This document shows positions 1 through 10,507 of a DNA stretch of 64,000 nt, in pieces; positions within the stretch are counted from its first letter, which is position 1; each line of letters begins with the position of its first letter. A program made the position numbers and the translations under genes. Where the stretch lies: contig JAMPIV010017522.1 in NCBI GenBank assembly GCA_024509875.1, forward strand, positions 124,001 to 188,000, read 5' to 3'. Source of the stretch: Oreohelix idahoensis. Taxonomy: Eukaryota; Mollusca; Gastropoda; Stylommatophora; Oreohelicidae. The notes beneath the pieces are model-generated. The model was not told where the DNA came from. It saw only the letters and a list, made by a program, of their open reading frames with translations, and made no database searches.

Positions 1-1330
1 ACAGTTCGCCTGACGAAACGTAAACAAGTCTGGGAGCGGCTTTACAGCAAAATGAATGAAGGTGCATAAAATATGCCAAATAAAAAAGGATGAAGAAGTG
101 AGAGAGGGGCTCAAAAGTACATGTAAAAACGTTTTGTCAGTGTGTTTATTTTTATATCTTTGGAGTTGAAAAGTAATAATCTCCATCCCACTCTTCGCTA
201 CGACTATTTTTTTTTCACTTTTTGTTGTTTGTTTGTTTGCTTGTTTTTTTTTTTTTTTTTTTTTTTTTCTTTCCTTATTTCTTCTTGTCCTTCTTTCTTG
301 TCCTCTTTCTTTCTTGTCCTCTTTCATTCTTTCGTTCTTTTTCTATTTCTTTCATTCTGTTGCTTTGTTATTACTGACCCAGATCTGATCATAATTTTTT
401 CAATCATATATACAATATGTTTCACAATTTTGTATACACACTTTGAATGAACATAACTCACACATAACTTAACACAAAATTTTGCTGTTTTGCAAGAATA
501 GAGCGGAAAAATGCTAGATACAAATGAATAATGCGATAGATTACATGAAGTATTTTTATAGACGTTTGTGCTCATCCCAAAACCCACAGTGAGGGACCTG
601 ACACATCAAATTAAAACTTACGTTTTACAATTCATCTAGTATTAATACAGAATGGAAGTCATTTGTTTATCGCTGTGAACAATACATTGTTGCAGGTCGT
701 GGACACTTTGAACATTTGTGACTTTAAATGTGAAAATGCCATAATTCTATCTCAAATGATGACTGAATTATCAGTATTCAAAATGTGTATACCTAATTGT
801 GAAACACCCTGTACATGAAGAAACGAAGTCAACAAAGACCTGAAGGGGATGAAAGTGAAATTGAAAGACCTTGAAAGGGTGGGGTATAGGACAGAAAGGT
901 TTGTTGAGCGTTTGTTCAAAGCCTAAGGTCACTGCATGCCTTCTGACCAGTCAGTCATAGCATTGTCATAACATATTATACAATATCATTTCAAGTTTCC
1001 GTTACAGTAACATTTATTTATGTTTCCTTTCTTTTTTTTTCTTTATGTCCTTTTCTTGTTTCTTCTTTCGTGAAGAAAATCACGTGATACTCACATTTCC
1101 ACTTTAAAAAACCGCACCATCTAATGGCTAATTCAGGATATTCAGAGAACTAAACATAGAAAAACAAACAAAACCTTCCCAGGTGCAAAGCCATAAGTAA
1201 CGACCAAAATGGTAATCTTACACCTACTGGTCTTATCTGGGAAAGTTGCAGGTGTGTAGTGACACAACGGAAGAACCATCCCACCAGAATCTGGTCATGA
1301 TCATCGTCTGTCTTTGCAGGTGAACCAGTT
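1..1330. other. Non-coding sequence with simple tracts
   Basis: No gene is recognisable here. The stretch is AT-rich, with a T homopolymer near 245-270 and pyrimidine-rich runs of TTTC type up to about 350. Translations across it are low-complexity Phe/Leu/Ser runs from the T-rich tract. No splice-bounded exon or transposon ends were found. Confidence 0.6.
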
Positions 1331-1333
1331 CCT

Positions 1334-1412
1334 CGCGCTTTCTCTCTCTCTCTGTTTGTCTCTCTGTCTTCCTCTCTGTCCCTCTCTCTCTCCTCTCTCT
1401 TTCCTCTTTCTA
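1334..1412. repeat. CT-rich microsatellite
   Basis: Imperfect (CT)n/(CTGT)n tract with interspersed CCTCT. Only low-complexity Leu/Ser/Cys peptides arise from it. Confidence 0.85.
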
Positions 1413-2340
1413 TCTAGTAAAAAGTCAGAGAACAGACCTATTGCATGCCTCCTAAATATAAATAACAACAAAAACGGATACCAAAAAGTTACAGACTTTC
1501 ATAAATAGGTTATTTGGCAAAACAATAGGATTAAAATTACAGGATGGGATCGTCAAAGTAAAACTGATGGAAATAACCAGAGAAATACCAGTACAAGAAT
1601 AGGTGATGAATAGAAGTTAGCAGATGACAGAACAAACATCGAAGAAAGCAGTTAATAGCCTTATAAGAAGAAACGGAATTACACATACGTAAGAAACCTG
1701 AAGGTTTCATGATAAGAATATAGAGGTCGTGGACAGAACCAGAACAGAGCGCACAGAACAGCACTGATTTGAATAACCATTGATCGAACGCCTGTGCTCC
1801 ACGGCCAATAGGAGACCCAAAAAAAAGTAATCTCCCGCGCCCATTTGGAACTTGTGTATACATTCCTTTCTTTGTTTTTAAATTCTTTCTTTTGCCACAA
1901 ATCTCCGTGTAGTTCCATGGAGAGTTTCTCAGGAGAGAAAGAAAGAATGGAACTACTGCTCCATCAGGCATCTCGTGAGAGGTTGTGTATGGAGCAGGCA
2001 ACCTCATCATGTGAAAGAAATTACTATCGAAACCACAACTTCCACAGCATATGAATACTTTGGTGCAAGCCACATTGGGATCCAGCTGTGGTAATGGCTC
2101 CATATTCCATATCGAGAGATTAGAGAAATGAAAAGAATTTCTCCCAAAGCGTCACAGAAGGATCGTATTACGTTCTTGAGCATTCAGTTTGGCAGGTATC
2201 ATATCCTTCAAAAATAACTCCCGCAGCTCTCTCCTTCCGCATTTTTTTTTGTTGATTTTCAACCGGTTCCACCTCAGTGATCTAGGGTACAACACACTTG
2301 ATAGTGTTGTTGTTTTGTTTTTATTTTGACCAGGTGTCAA
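1413..2340. other. Unassigned stretch with a 188-aa minus-strand open frame
   Basis: A minus-strand open frame runs 2103-1537 (188 aa, Cys- and aromatic-rich). I do not recognise a domain in it, and it lacks features that would make it a convincing gene. Around 1993-2050 the plus strand has a motif (GGCAACCTCA, then AACCACAACTTCCACAGC) resembling 55684-55735 and its duplicate at 59424-59475, so part of this stretch is probably an old dispersed repeat. Confidence 0.3.
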
Positions 2341-2385
2341 AACATTTCATTTGTTTGATGTCTGTCTGTCTGTCTACCTACCTTG

Positions 2386-2622
<237 letters not shown>

Positions 2623-2671
2623 ATTCGTTCCTTCATTCTGCCTGCCTGCCTGGATCTCTGTCTCTCTCTGC

Positions 2672-2712
2672 CTCTCTCTCTCTCTCGCTATATATATATA
2701 TATATATATATA
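2672..2712. repeat. CT / TA microsatellite
   Basis: Short (CT)n followed by (TA)n. Confidence 0.85.
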
Positions 2713-2910
2713 AACAAACATATTAAAAAGAAGCAGCTAGTGGGAAAGGTTGCGAGCAGCAAAAACACAAAGTATTACTTTAATAATTCACAGAATTAAA
2801 TAAAAATGAATAAATATGAACAGGAATGCACGAATAATATTAAAATAAATAGTAATAATGAAACTTGAAAAAAAAAGTCGAAATAAAGGATATACATATT
2901 TATATATACA

Positions 2911-3055
<145 letters not shown>

Positions 3056-3642
3056 TAGAATTCGCTGGTACCATCTAAAATACATCTACTTATCAAACTT
3101 CTGCTCAAAGATATTACGTCAGAATAAGAGGTAACGCAAGAAGCAATTATTTTAACCATTCAGAAACAAGTATTTTGATTTTAAATTGTCATTTCTACGT
3201 CTTTTAAAATTGTCAAAAGCAGTTTAGCGAAGCTTAAATATAGTATCAAGTTAATTGCTAGTAGCATAGTAGCAAGTGTAAAAATGTTCCAATCGCGTGT
3301 TTAGCTTTGTATTTTTGCGTGCTCTGTTAGCGGTTCCTACATAGATTTTGGCGCTATAACTATTGCAGGACAAGTTAACCGATGTAAGAGTTACCTGTTC
3401 TCTAGTGTTTTCTTACTTACGAGAGCCTGTCAGATACTGGTTACTGTTTATTATTTACTATTTACATGGCTCGGGTTTCACTCTTTGTTAATCCTATATT
3501 CCAAACACGTAGTCCTGTTGCTGTCAGAGTTTAACGCAAGCCTTTTTCTCTCAAACCGAGGTGAACCAGTGTTCATCTGTCGGCCTGACGATTACGCGCA
3601 TGCTGGTTTAATAAATATTAGCTTTGAAATGTATTGCCGGGT

Positions 3643-5172
3643 CTTCTTCTTTGATCAATAACCACCAACCGTCAAAGCAGTCAGTGGCCATCACGCCTTG
3701 TAGGGTGGCGTCTTGTAGGGCAGCAACAAATTGATTCCACTTTGCTCGGTCGGTGGCCATCCTTCGTACAGTGCCCCCAACTGTGGTTCATTCTTTGCAT
3801 CTCAGCTTCCACAGTTCTCCGCCAAGTTGTTTTTGGTCGGCCTCTCTTTCGCTTTCCCTCGGGGGTCCATAGCATAGCTGTTCTTGTGATGGTATCAGGG
3901 TCCCTTCTGAGGACGTGGCCAACCAAACTCCAGCGTCTGCCAGATATGATGGTGTGCATGTCCTCCTGGTTACTCCGAATAAGTAGTTCTTGGTTGCTGA
4001 TGGTGTTTGGCCAAAAGATTCGGAGAATTTTCCTTAGGCAGATTGTGTGGAAGGAGGACATTTTCGACATTTCTTTCTCTGTTACTCTCCAACATTCCGC
4101 ACCATAGAGAAGCACAGAAAGTACACAGCTCTCATACAGTCTTAATTTGGTGTTTGTTCTGTACTGGGAAGACTTCCAAATGTTGTTGAGAACAGCAAAG
4201 GCTGTTCTCGCTTTATTCATTCAGTTGTTAATGTCCTTGCCTGTTCCGCCGCCAGGTGTTACTATGCATCCTAGGTAAGTAAATGTGTCTGTCTGTTCTA
4301 ACTTCTGGTTCCTTACTGTTATTGGCTCAGGATTGCCCACATTTAATGTCATGACCTCTGTCTTCTTGATGTTTAGGCCAACCTGCTGGCCATACTTATT
4401 CAGTCTATCGGTTTTGTCTTGAATGTGTTGATGTGAATGCGCGAGTGGTGCAATGTCATCTGCATATTCCAGGTCTTCCGGTGTAGAAAACGTTGTCCAT
4501 CTAATTCCTCTTGGACTGCCCTCTGTTGTCTGGCGCATCACCCAATCTATGACTGTCAAAAATAATGTTGTTGATAAGGGGAATCCCTGTCGTACTCCTG
4601 TTTTCACTTCGAAAGTTACATTACTCGATCCAACACTGCAAGTAAAGTTAGAATAGAGGTTTTTTTATGATGGAAACAATGCGGCTGGGAATTCCATAAG
4701 CCCTCAGAATTTTCCATAGGCTGTCCCTGTGTATGCTGTCGAAAGCCTTTTCAAAATCAACAAAGTTAATGTACAGCTGTCTCTACCATTCTGAGCACTG
4801 CTCTATAATGTTCCTGGCGGTAAATATATGATCTGCACATCTTCTGTTCTTTCTGAAGCCCGCTTATTCTTTCCTCAGTTTGTGGTCAACTGCTTTTGAA
4901 ATTCTCTGGATGATTATCCTGCCTAGTATCTTGCTGGGAACTGAGAGGAGGGTAATTCCTCTCCAGTTGTTGCAGTCTGCAAGGTCGCCCTTCTTGGGCA
5001 ATTTGACAATTATTCCTTTACTCCACTCTGTTGGTGTTGTCTCAGTTTCCCAGACTTGTGCAAATAGTGGTTCTAATAGTTCTGCTGCTAGTTCAGGGTC
5101 TGTCTTGAATAGCTCAGCATTTAGATTGTCGTGACCAGGCGCTTTTCCGTTTTTTAGCCCTTTGATACCTGT
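3643..5172 (-). mobile_element. LINE C copy 1, 5'-truncated non-LTR retrotransposon
   Basis: A minus-strand LINE bounded by an 11-bp perfect TSD, TATTGCCGGGT, at 3632-3642 and 5173-5183. Its 3' end is at the left, reading GATCAAAGAAGAAG on the minus strand. The coding remnants (4607-4221 and 4220-3681) contain the RT 'GVRQG' region, the catalytic 'YADD' box and the C-terminal 'GHVLRRDPD...KRKRGRP' block typical of RTE/CR1-like LINEs. Upstream of 4620 only frame-broken RT is recognisable. A 302-bp copy of the same family lies at 45399-45700. Confidence 0.9.
3681..4607 (-). pseudogene. Reverse transcriptase C-terminal half of LINE C, broken
   Basis: Two abutting open segments on the minus strand encode the end of a LINE reverse transcriptase. 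The 128-aa segment at 4607-4221 holds 'TGVRQGFPLS' and 'LEYADDIAPL', the metal-binding Asp pair of the active site, followed by a thumb-like region. The 179-aa segment at 4220-3681 holds 'LLYGAECW' and the 'RGRPKTTWRR' basic block. The palm motifs upstream are out of frame and the endonuclease is absent because the insertion is 5'-truncated. It cannot encode a working enzyme. Confidence 0.85.
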
Positions 5173-5249
5173 TATTGCCGGGTGCTTGGACGTTTATTAA
5201 TCTGTTATCGCCAATTCAACAACAAATGTGTCCGGCCACGTTGTACTGT

Positions 5250-5475
5250 AACTTAGGCGATGAAGGCAAAACGTCATGTTATCCGAGCTAAAATTTGAGT
5301 TGGGACAGACAAATTACCTCGACTTATCCGAAAATTCTAGTTATCAGAATTCGACTTAACCGGAAATTTTTTTAACAAAGACAAAGAAGACATTTGGCCG
5401 GGACTTTCAGAAGTGCGTCTGCTTATTTACAGAAATTCGAATTAACCGAATTCCAATTAAGTAGACTCATTTTAT
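5250..5475. mobile_element. Possible pogo/Tigger-like MITE remnant
   Basis: Repeated short motifs in both orientations (CTTATCCGAAAATTC, GAATTCGACTTAACCGG, AATTCGAATTAACCGAATT) are the kind of sequence found in terminal inverted repeats of pogo/Tigger elements. No intact TIR pair or TA duplication was found. Low-confidence relic. Confidence 0.3.
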
Positions 5476-6273
5476 ATGTGTGTATATATATATTTTATAA
5501 CGTAGATGATGATATTAAACACATCTCATATAAATCACGTGTCATTACATCATCATTAGCCTTGTTCATGTCCGAGGAAATTCAGGATGCTGTGGTTTTT
5601 TTCCACCGACTAATTTTTTTTGTACTGTCTGTTTGGTTCTATCCCAGACGTTTCTGATGCGTATGCCCCTCTTCTACTGACCTTATCCAGACTCTTATTT
5701 CTGTCCCCAAATTTTTCCTCTGGGATTTCTACTGAAGGAAATGTTAGATAATACTTCGCTGTTATTTCCTATGTCATATAACTCTCCAGTGCTCCCATTC
5801 AATCTTCAACTTTATTGTGACTTGGCTGCAGTTTCTGTAGAAAATTTTTTTTAAATAATAGACTGGCTTTGTCGATCCTACCTAACCCCCTAACTCGAAG
5901 AACTGAAATGCTCTAGCCACTCATCTAAAATCTGTTTGGCTTGTCCGAATCTGCCAGAAGCTTAAGATTCCTGCCGACAAATATGTCAGAATCAATAATG
6001 CACCTCAAGGTGAAAGACACGGGAGGGGACTCATCGTTTAATCAGCCTATAATTTGGAACTTAACAAACAAAAAATTGTTTCTAAGTATTCAACCGCTAC
6101 TATAACTATTATCATTATTAAGTCACTATTTGACCTTCAGACATAAGTATATGTTTTAATTGCACATTCTGAAGGTCATATTATGGTGCAGAAATATTGA
6201 TGCCGTATAAACCCTTTATCCGCAATGATATAAGTAACGGATCTTTGTACTGAAATCAAGATATCAGCAAAAT
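5476..6273. other. Unassigned, non-coding
   Basis: No recognisable gene, RNA or repeat. A 21-bp imperfect inverted repeat around the TGACCTTCAG...CTGAAGGTCA pair (about 6131-6181) is the only structure noticed. Confidence 0.5.
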
Positions 6274-6278
6274 GAGAT
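6274..6278. repeat. 5-bp target site duplication (left)
   Basis: GAGAT directly precedes the 5' LTR; the same five bases follow the 3' LTR at 15475-15479. A 5-bp TSD is usual for Ty3/gypsy integrases. Confidence 0.9.
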
Positions 6279-8901
6279 TGTCACGTAGGGTTTATATTCA
6301 TTTAATTTCCTACATCTTCTTCCTATTCTTTCACATAAACTCTCTCTTTTAATATCTCTGTACTTTTTTTTTCCTGTGTATTTTTCATCCATTCGTTTTG
6401 CGAATATTATTCTCATATTATTCGCAAACTTTACCTTTTTCCTTTCTCTAAAACTGAGAATCGCGCTAGGACGATATTACGTAGATGTCAGGGCTGCAGG
6501 GCGTCAGAAGGCGTGATAAGTCGGTTCGCTGAACACAGGACGTAGCAAATCGTCTACATTCTCACCGAGCGCGCGAGCTTCTTCTCGGCATTAGTCCCGG
6601 TGAGGTGTGATACTTTACATCGGCACCGGTCAGTATCCAGACATCTGTCTGGAAATCCCAAACTGACACGGCGCTCACTTGGGCCATGGTCTGCTGTAGT
6701 GTGAAAACTGCCCTACAATGGAGTCAGGCTGTCTGGGATTTGAAACTGACACGCGTACATCGTGGTCAGTAGGTGACAGTTACGACACGCGTTAAGCGGA
6801 CGTAAATGTTGGGAGTAGGGGAGATAATTTCGCTTGGCGAAATAAGTTTGGGCCCTTTGTCTGATTTTAAGATATTGGCCAAGTTTGAAACTTTAATTTC
6901 ATTCTCGCTCATAGACTCCACAGTAGATAGGTCGCTCGAAAACAGAATAGCTGTTAGCGAAGATCTCAGTTTGTTTCGGCAATTTGTCGAACTTCTAGAC
7001 TTCCAGAAATATTTTCAGCATTTTTATTCTTAAGTTGTGCGACTACCTGTAATTCTGTGGTTGAGGTAATTAATATGATAGATATATAGATTTTGTGAGT
7101 GTTAAAGTGTTAAATCGCTTAATTCATTTTAATCTATTTCTTTAGCGCAGAAGAGAAATAAAGTGGTAGGATATTATATTTTCTAGGGAAGCATTCAGTG
7201 GAAAGCAGAATAAAATTAAAATCTCTAGCTTATAACGGCAAGAGTAGCTATTTATGAATTTAATTTAACTGCTAATACTCAGTCGAGTGTATTTTTCTAA
7301 ACTAACGTATAAACTCTAGAATCGAGCCTCATGAATGATGACGGGATACGCACGTGTTCCTAATTTATGAGGAATGCTGATTTTTAAATATAACTTACGT
7401 CACGGGAAGTTTAAATGATAAGCAAAGCTCTCTGCTTGCAAGTTTAAATGTAAGTTTTAACCAGTACAGATTCTGTTTATTATATTATATGTGTTATTTT
7501 TCCTCCACACAGTGAAAGTTTTGGGGTGACCCTAACTTTACCAGCACCTAGTAGTAGTTTCCATACTTGTGAAGAAATAGACAGTCCTTATTTTTAACCA
7601 CGTGGGTTTTCTCAAGTAACACTGATCTGACGGTGCAAGTTAGACAGAAATACTAATATCCCTATAACGGGTTTTCAAAGACTGTAATGATAAATACTGG
7701 ACCTTGGAGCCAGCACTTAATTTCTTCTAGAAACTCTATATAATTTGCTGCCTGGTGGCGTGAATATTAACAATCATTTCCCGACTAGATTATATCTTGT
7801 GGACAAATCTGTGGTGTGACTAAAGTGAATCCTATACTGAGGGAAGGCACCGACCTGACATTCATCATTTTTTAGAAACCTACGCTATTGACACTGTGCT
7901 CTGCTAACTCCCGCGCCTGGAATAATTGTTAGGTGACTTAATCAGACATTTGAACAAATTTGCATACCCAAGTAGTCGTTCCCGGAGACTCCAAGTTAAA
8001 TACGTCTTTTGGAACTGGGGACTTCTTGGCAGAAGACTGCATTTTTTGAGTCTGTGTGAAAATCTAAGATCAATGTGTTCCAAGAGGCAGCGAGCAAAGT
8101 CGTGAGTACCTGAATGAGAAGCCATGGCGGAATGAATGAGTGTACGCTGGTCTGAGTGATATTTTCACTATTATATCTTTGACACCCTGTTGCTGTCCTA
8201 ATTTTTTTTTTCCAATCTGCATAATTTGTTGCTAAGGCTAGAGTTCTTGTGTTTTTGTCTTAGGTTAAATCAGATTTTTTTTTTTCAAAACTCTGTGCAT
8301 ATAATTACGAGATAAAACAAAGAAAAACTCTTAGACTCAAACCCTATGTATCTGTGACTCTGGCGCCATCATCTGTTCTCTTAACGGGGCCGGGCTAAAC
8401 CTAGAGTTAACACTATAACGGGGCTATCATCCTTGCAACATTTCCTTGATTTTTTATGACTATGTGTATATGTATTTTCCTTGATGTATTTTCTTTGATG
8501 TTGTGAGCCGATTTTTCCTGATATTAAAATCGCTCTTGAACTAAATAATCGTGTTTGGTCAGCTCGTTCTAGATAATATATATATATCATTGTTATAGTT
8601 TTCCCACGTCTGTGTGTTTACCTGTCGTCACGTGTATGTGCGTGCCTGTGAGTGATAGAAATATACGTAATATGTATATTGGTGTAGTCTGTCTGACGCT
8701 GTAACCACTGTTGTAGAAGATAGGTGAGAGAGAGAAGAATTCTTTTCGCTTTCAGAGACAGCCACTATATCAAAATCTATCATCTCACGTGTGTGGAAAT
8801 TCTATTACCTTTCACTAACTCTCACTGAGTCTATCACCTATTCAAACCTATTCAGAAGGGACCAAACCTAGTCTTAATTCTCCTATCGGAAATCTACGAC
8901 A
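6279..8901 (+). repeat. 5' LTR of the 9.2-kb LTR retrotransposon
   Basis: Starts TGTCACGTAGGG and ends TCTACGACA, so it has TGT...ACA ends. At 2623 bp it is long for a gypsy LTR. By eye it differs from the 3' LTR at only a couple of substitutions (near 6418 and 6691) and a few homopolymer or dinucleotide length changes. The insertion is therefore very young on the usual assumption that the two LTRs start identical. A minus-strand open frame inside it is described separately. Confidence 0.95.
7904..8125 (-). other. Antisense open frame in the 5' LTR, weakly ankyrin-like
   Basis: A 73-aa minus-strand frame, extendable upstream by about 13 codons without a stop. Around the Met it reads 'RTLIHSAMASHSG' then 'FARCLLEH', which resembles an ankyrin helix pair, and later 'GYANLFKCLIK', a second ankyrin-like helix. 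The identical frame lies at 14480-14701 in the other LTR. Conservation between LTRs is automatic, so it is not evidence of coding function. It might be a captured host exon or chance. Confidence 0.25.
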
Positions 8902-9649
8902 AATGAGGGCTCGTTTCCGGTCTTTGAACTTAGAATAGGAAGACGAGTACGACAAACGTGGACTCGTCTATCTGGATTTTTGAACTTAAGATTCTGTATT
9001 CTGATATAGAGTAAGAGTGTGATGTCTTGTGAGTTGTTATATCTTTAAATAATTACCCCCTAGACTAACGATCTGTTTACGGGCGTGCTGACCACACAAA
9101 CTAATAAGTTTTTTTTTCCACAGCATCTTTGAATAATATACATTTTGGTTACAGGTTGATTTTGTCGGGATATATGTTAACTGCTGATTGTAATACTAAA
9201 TGCTGGTAAAGTGGTGAGTGTATAACATTCACTGGGTACTGAGGCAGAACGGCGTTTGAACTAAGTTAAGGAGTGTGTTTCGGACTTTTTGTCCAGATTA
9301 ATTCCCTCCCTTACCCTATCTGACTTCAGGGGCGAACTTATAGTGGATTTTTAAAAATTAAGGGATTATTTTTCTCTTTAATTTTTGCAATATTCTTTTG
9401 CTTTTCCACTGTAGCAACTTATTTTTCAGAAGTTATCTTAACTACCATTTAGTTGGCGTAGTCGTGTTTTGCATTAAGTGCTTTATTGCCGATAATAGCA
9501 GCGATAGTTAGATTTTACTTTGGAGGAGGTATCCCAGGGTTAAGGATATCATCTTTTGAATTTTTGGATTTTTTTTCTCTTAAGTGGTAGGAACCAGGTT
9601 ATTCTTTTTCCTATTTTCTTTCTCGACTAGTCTCAGTCACTGATTTAAT
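8902..9649 (+). other. 5' leader of the LTR retrotransposon
   Basis: A 748-bp untranslated leader between the 5' LTR and the Gag start. It contains the duplicated PBS-like repeats at its left edge. No coding sequence was recognised. Confidence 0.7.
8904..8920 (+). promoter_or_regulatory. Primer-binding-site-like sequence (tRNA-Pro-like)
   Basis: TGAGGGCTCGTTTCCGG begins two bases after the 5' LTR, where a tRNA primer-binding site is expected. It resembles the complement of a tRNA-Pro 3' end but has TGA where TGG is expected. A related copy, TGGACTCGTCTATCTGG, lies at 8959-8975 with correct TGG, inside an imperfect duplication of the LTR edge (8895-8936 and 8948-8989). The primer assignment is inference. 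Confidence 0.4.
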
Positions 9650-10507
9650 ATGGCCGAGAGGGCGAAACTGAGGCAGATGTTAAGACAGGAAGCAATGGAA
9701 GAGGGACTGGAAGGAGAAGAAGCGAAAGCATTTGTCAGAGACGAACTCGAGAGATATGATGCGGAGAGGAAAGCAGCGGAAGCTAAGAAAAAAGCAGCCG
9801 CAGATTTACAGCAGAAGAAGATGGATGAGGAAATGGAAATTCGCAGGATGCAGCATGAGGAAAAAGAGAAGGAGAGACAGCATGAGAAGGAGAGGGAGGA
9901 GAGACAGCACGAGAAGGAGAGGGAGGAGAGACAGCAGGAGAAGGAGAGGGAACAGAGACAGCACGAGTTGGCGCTTAAAACTCTAGAGTTCCAAAGTCGT
10001 GGTGCTGCCTCTACCTCCAGCAATGGAGAGTCTTCTCCTCATTCTTCCTTAACTGACCCTGCTAACACTCAATCCCTTCAACTAAATGCTATGTCTTTCA
10101 CTCTTGAATCTTTTCCTTGTCCAAATGAGAAGATTGACACATGGTTAGAAAAATTTGAGAAAATTGCAACTCTGTACGGGTTAGAGAGGTCGCGTTGGAA
10201 TATGAAACTTTCCCAGGCCCTAAAAGGTTCTGCTTATGATGTTTATTCTAAGCTGGAAAGTAGCCAACAAGACGACTACGATGTGTTGAAGAAAGCGTTA
10301 CTGGAGCGCTTTGAAATGAACGCTCGCAAGTTTTTGCAACTGTTTCGCAACAGCCGGAAAGAGAATTCTGAAACTTTTCACCAGTTCTCATCGCGTCTTA
10401 AGGGATATCTAACAAAGTGCCTTGAGCTTTCGCAGCTCCCCTCTACCTATGAAGGTCTTGAGGAACTTGTTCTAACTGAAACAAATAAAGAACACTTTGT
10501 CTGCTGA
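9650..10507 (+). CDS. Gag of the RT-less LTR retrotransposon (N-terminal frame)
   Basis: A 285-aa open frame starting at ATG 9650. Residues 1-120 are a highly charged coiled coil containing tandem copies of a heptapeptide-like 'EKEREER(Q)' unit. Residues 120-150 are a Ser/Thr-rich linker. From about residue 155 comes a retrotransposon Gag (capsid-like) domain with 'TWLEKFEKIA', 'LSQALKGSAYDVYSKL' and 'FHQFSSRLKGYL'. Capsid assembly around element RNA is the expected role. The frame ends inside the domain: the expected last Gag helix continues in the +1 frame (open from 10476). A 1-base indel is more likely than a programmed shift, because the break falls within a folded domain. No ATG at the start of the following frame supports separate initiation. 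Confidence 0.8.
   Translation: MAERAKLRQMLRQEAMEEGLEGEEAKAFVRDELERYDAERKAAEAKKKAAADLQQKKMDEEMEIRRMQHEEKEKERQHEKEREERQHEKEREERQQEKEREQRQHELALKTLEFQSRGAASTSSNGESSPHSSLTDPANTQSLQLNAMSFTLESFPCPNEKIDTWLEKFEKIATLYGLERSRWNMKLSQALKGSAYDVYSKLESSQQDDYDVLKKALLERFEMNARKFLQLFRNSRKENSETFHQFSSRLKGYLTKCLELSQLPSTYEGLEELVLTETNKEHFVC

Noticed and set aside
1537..2103. 188-aa minus-strand frame as a gene
   Set aside because: No recognisable domain or splice context, and part of the underlying DNA resembles a dispersed repeat at 55.7 kb. Kept only as a note.
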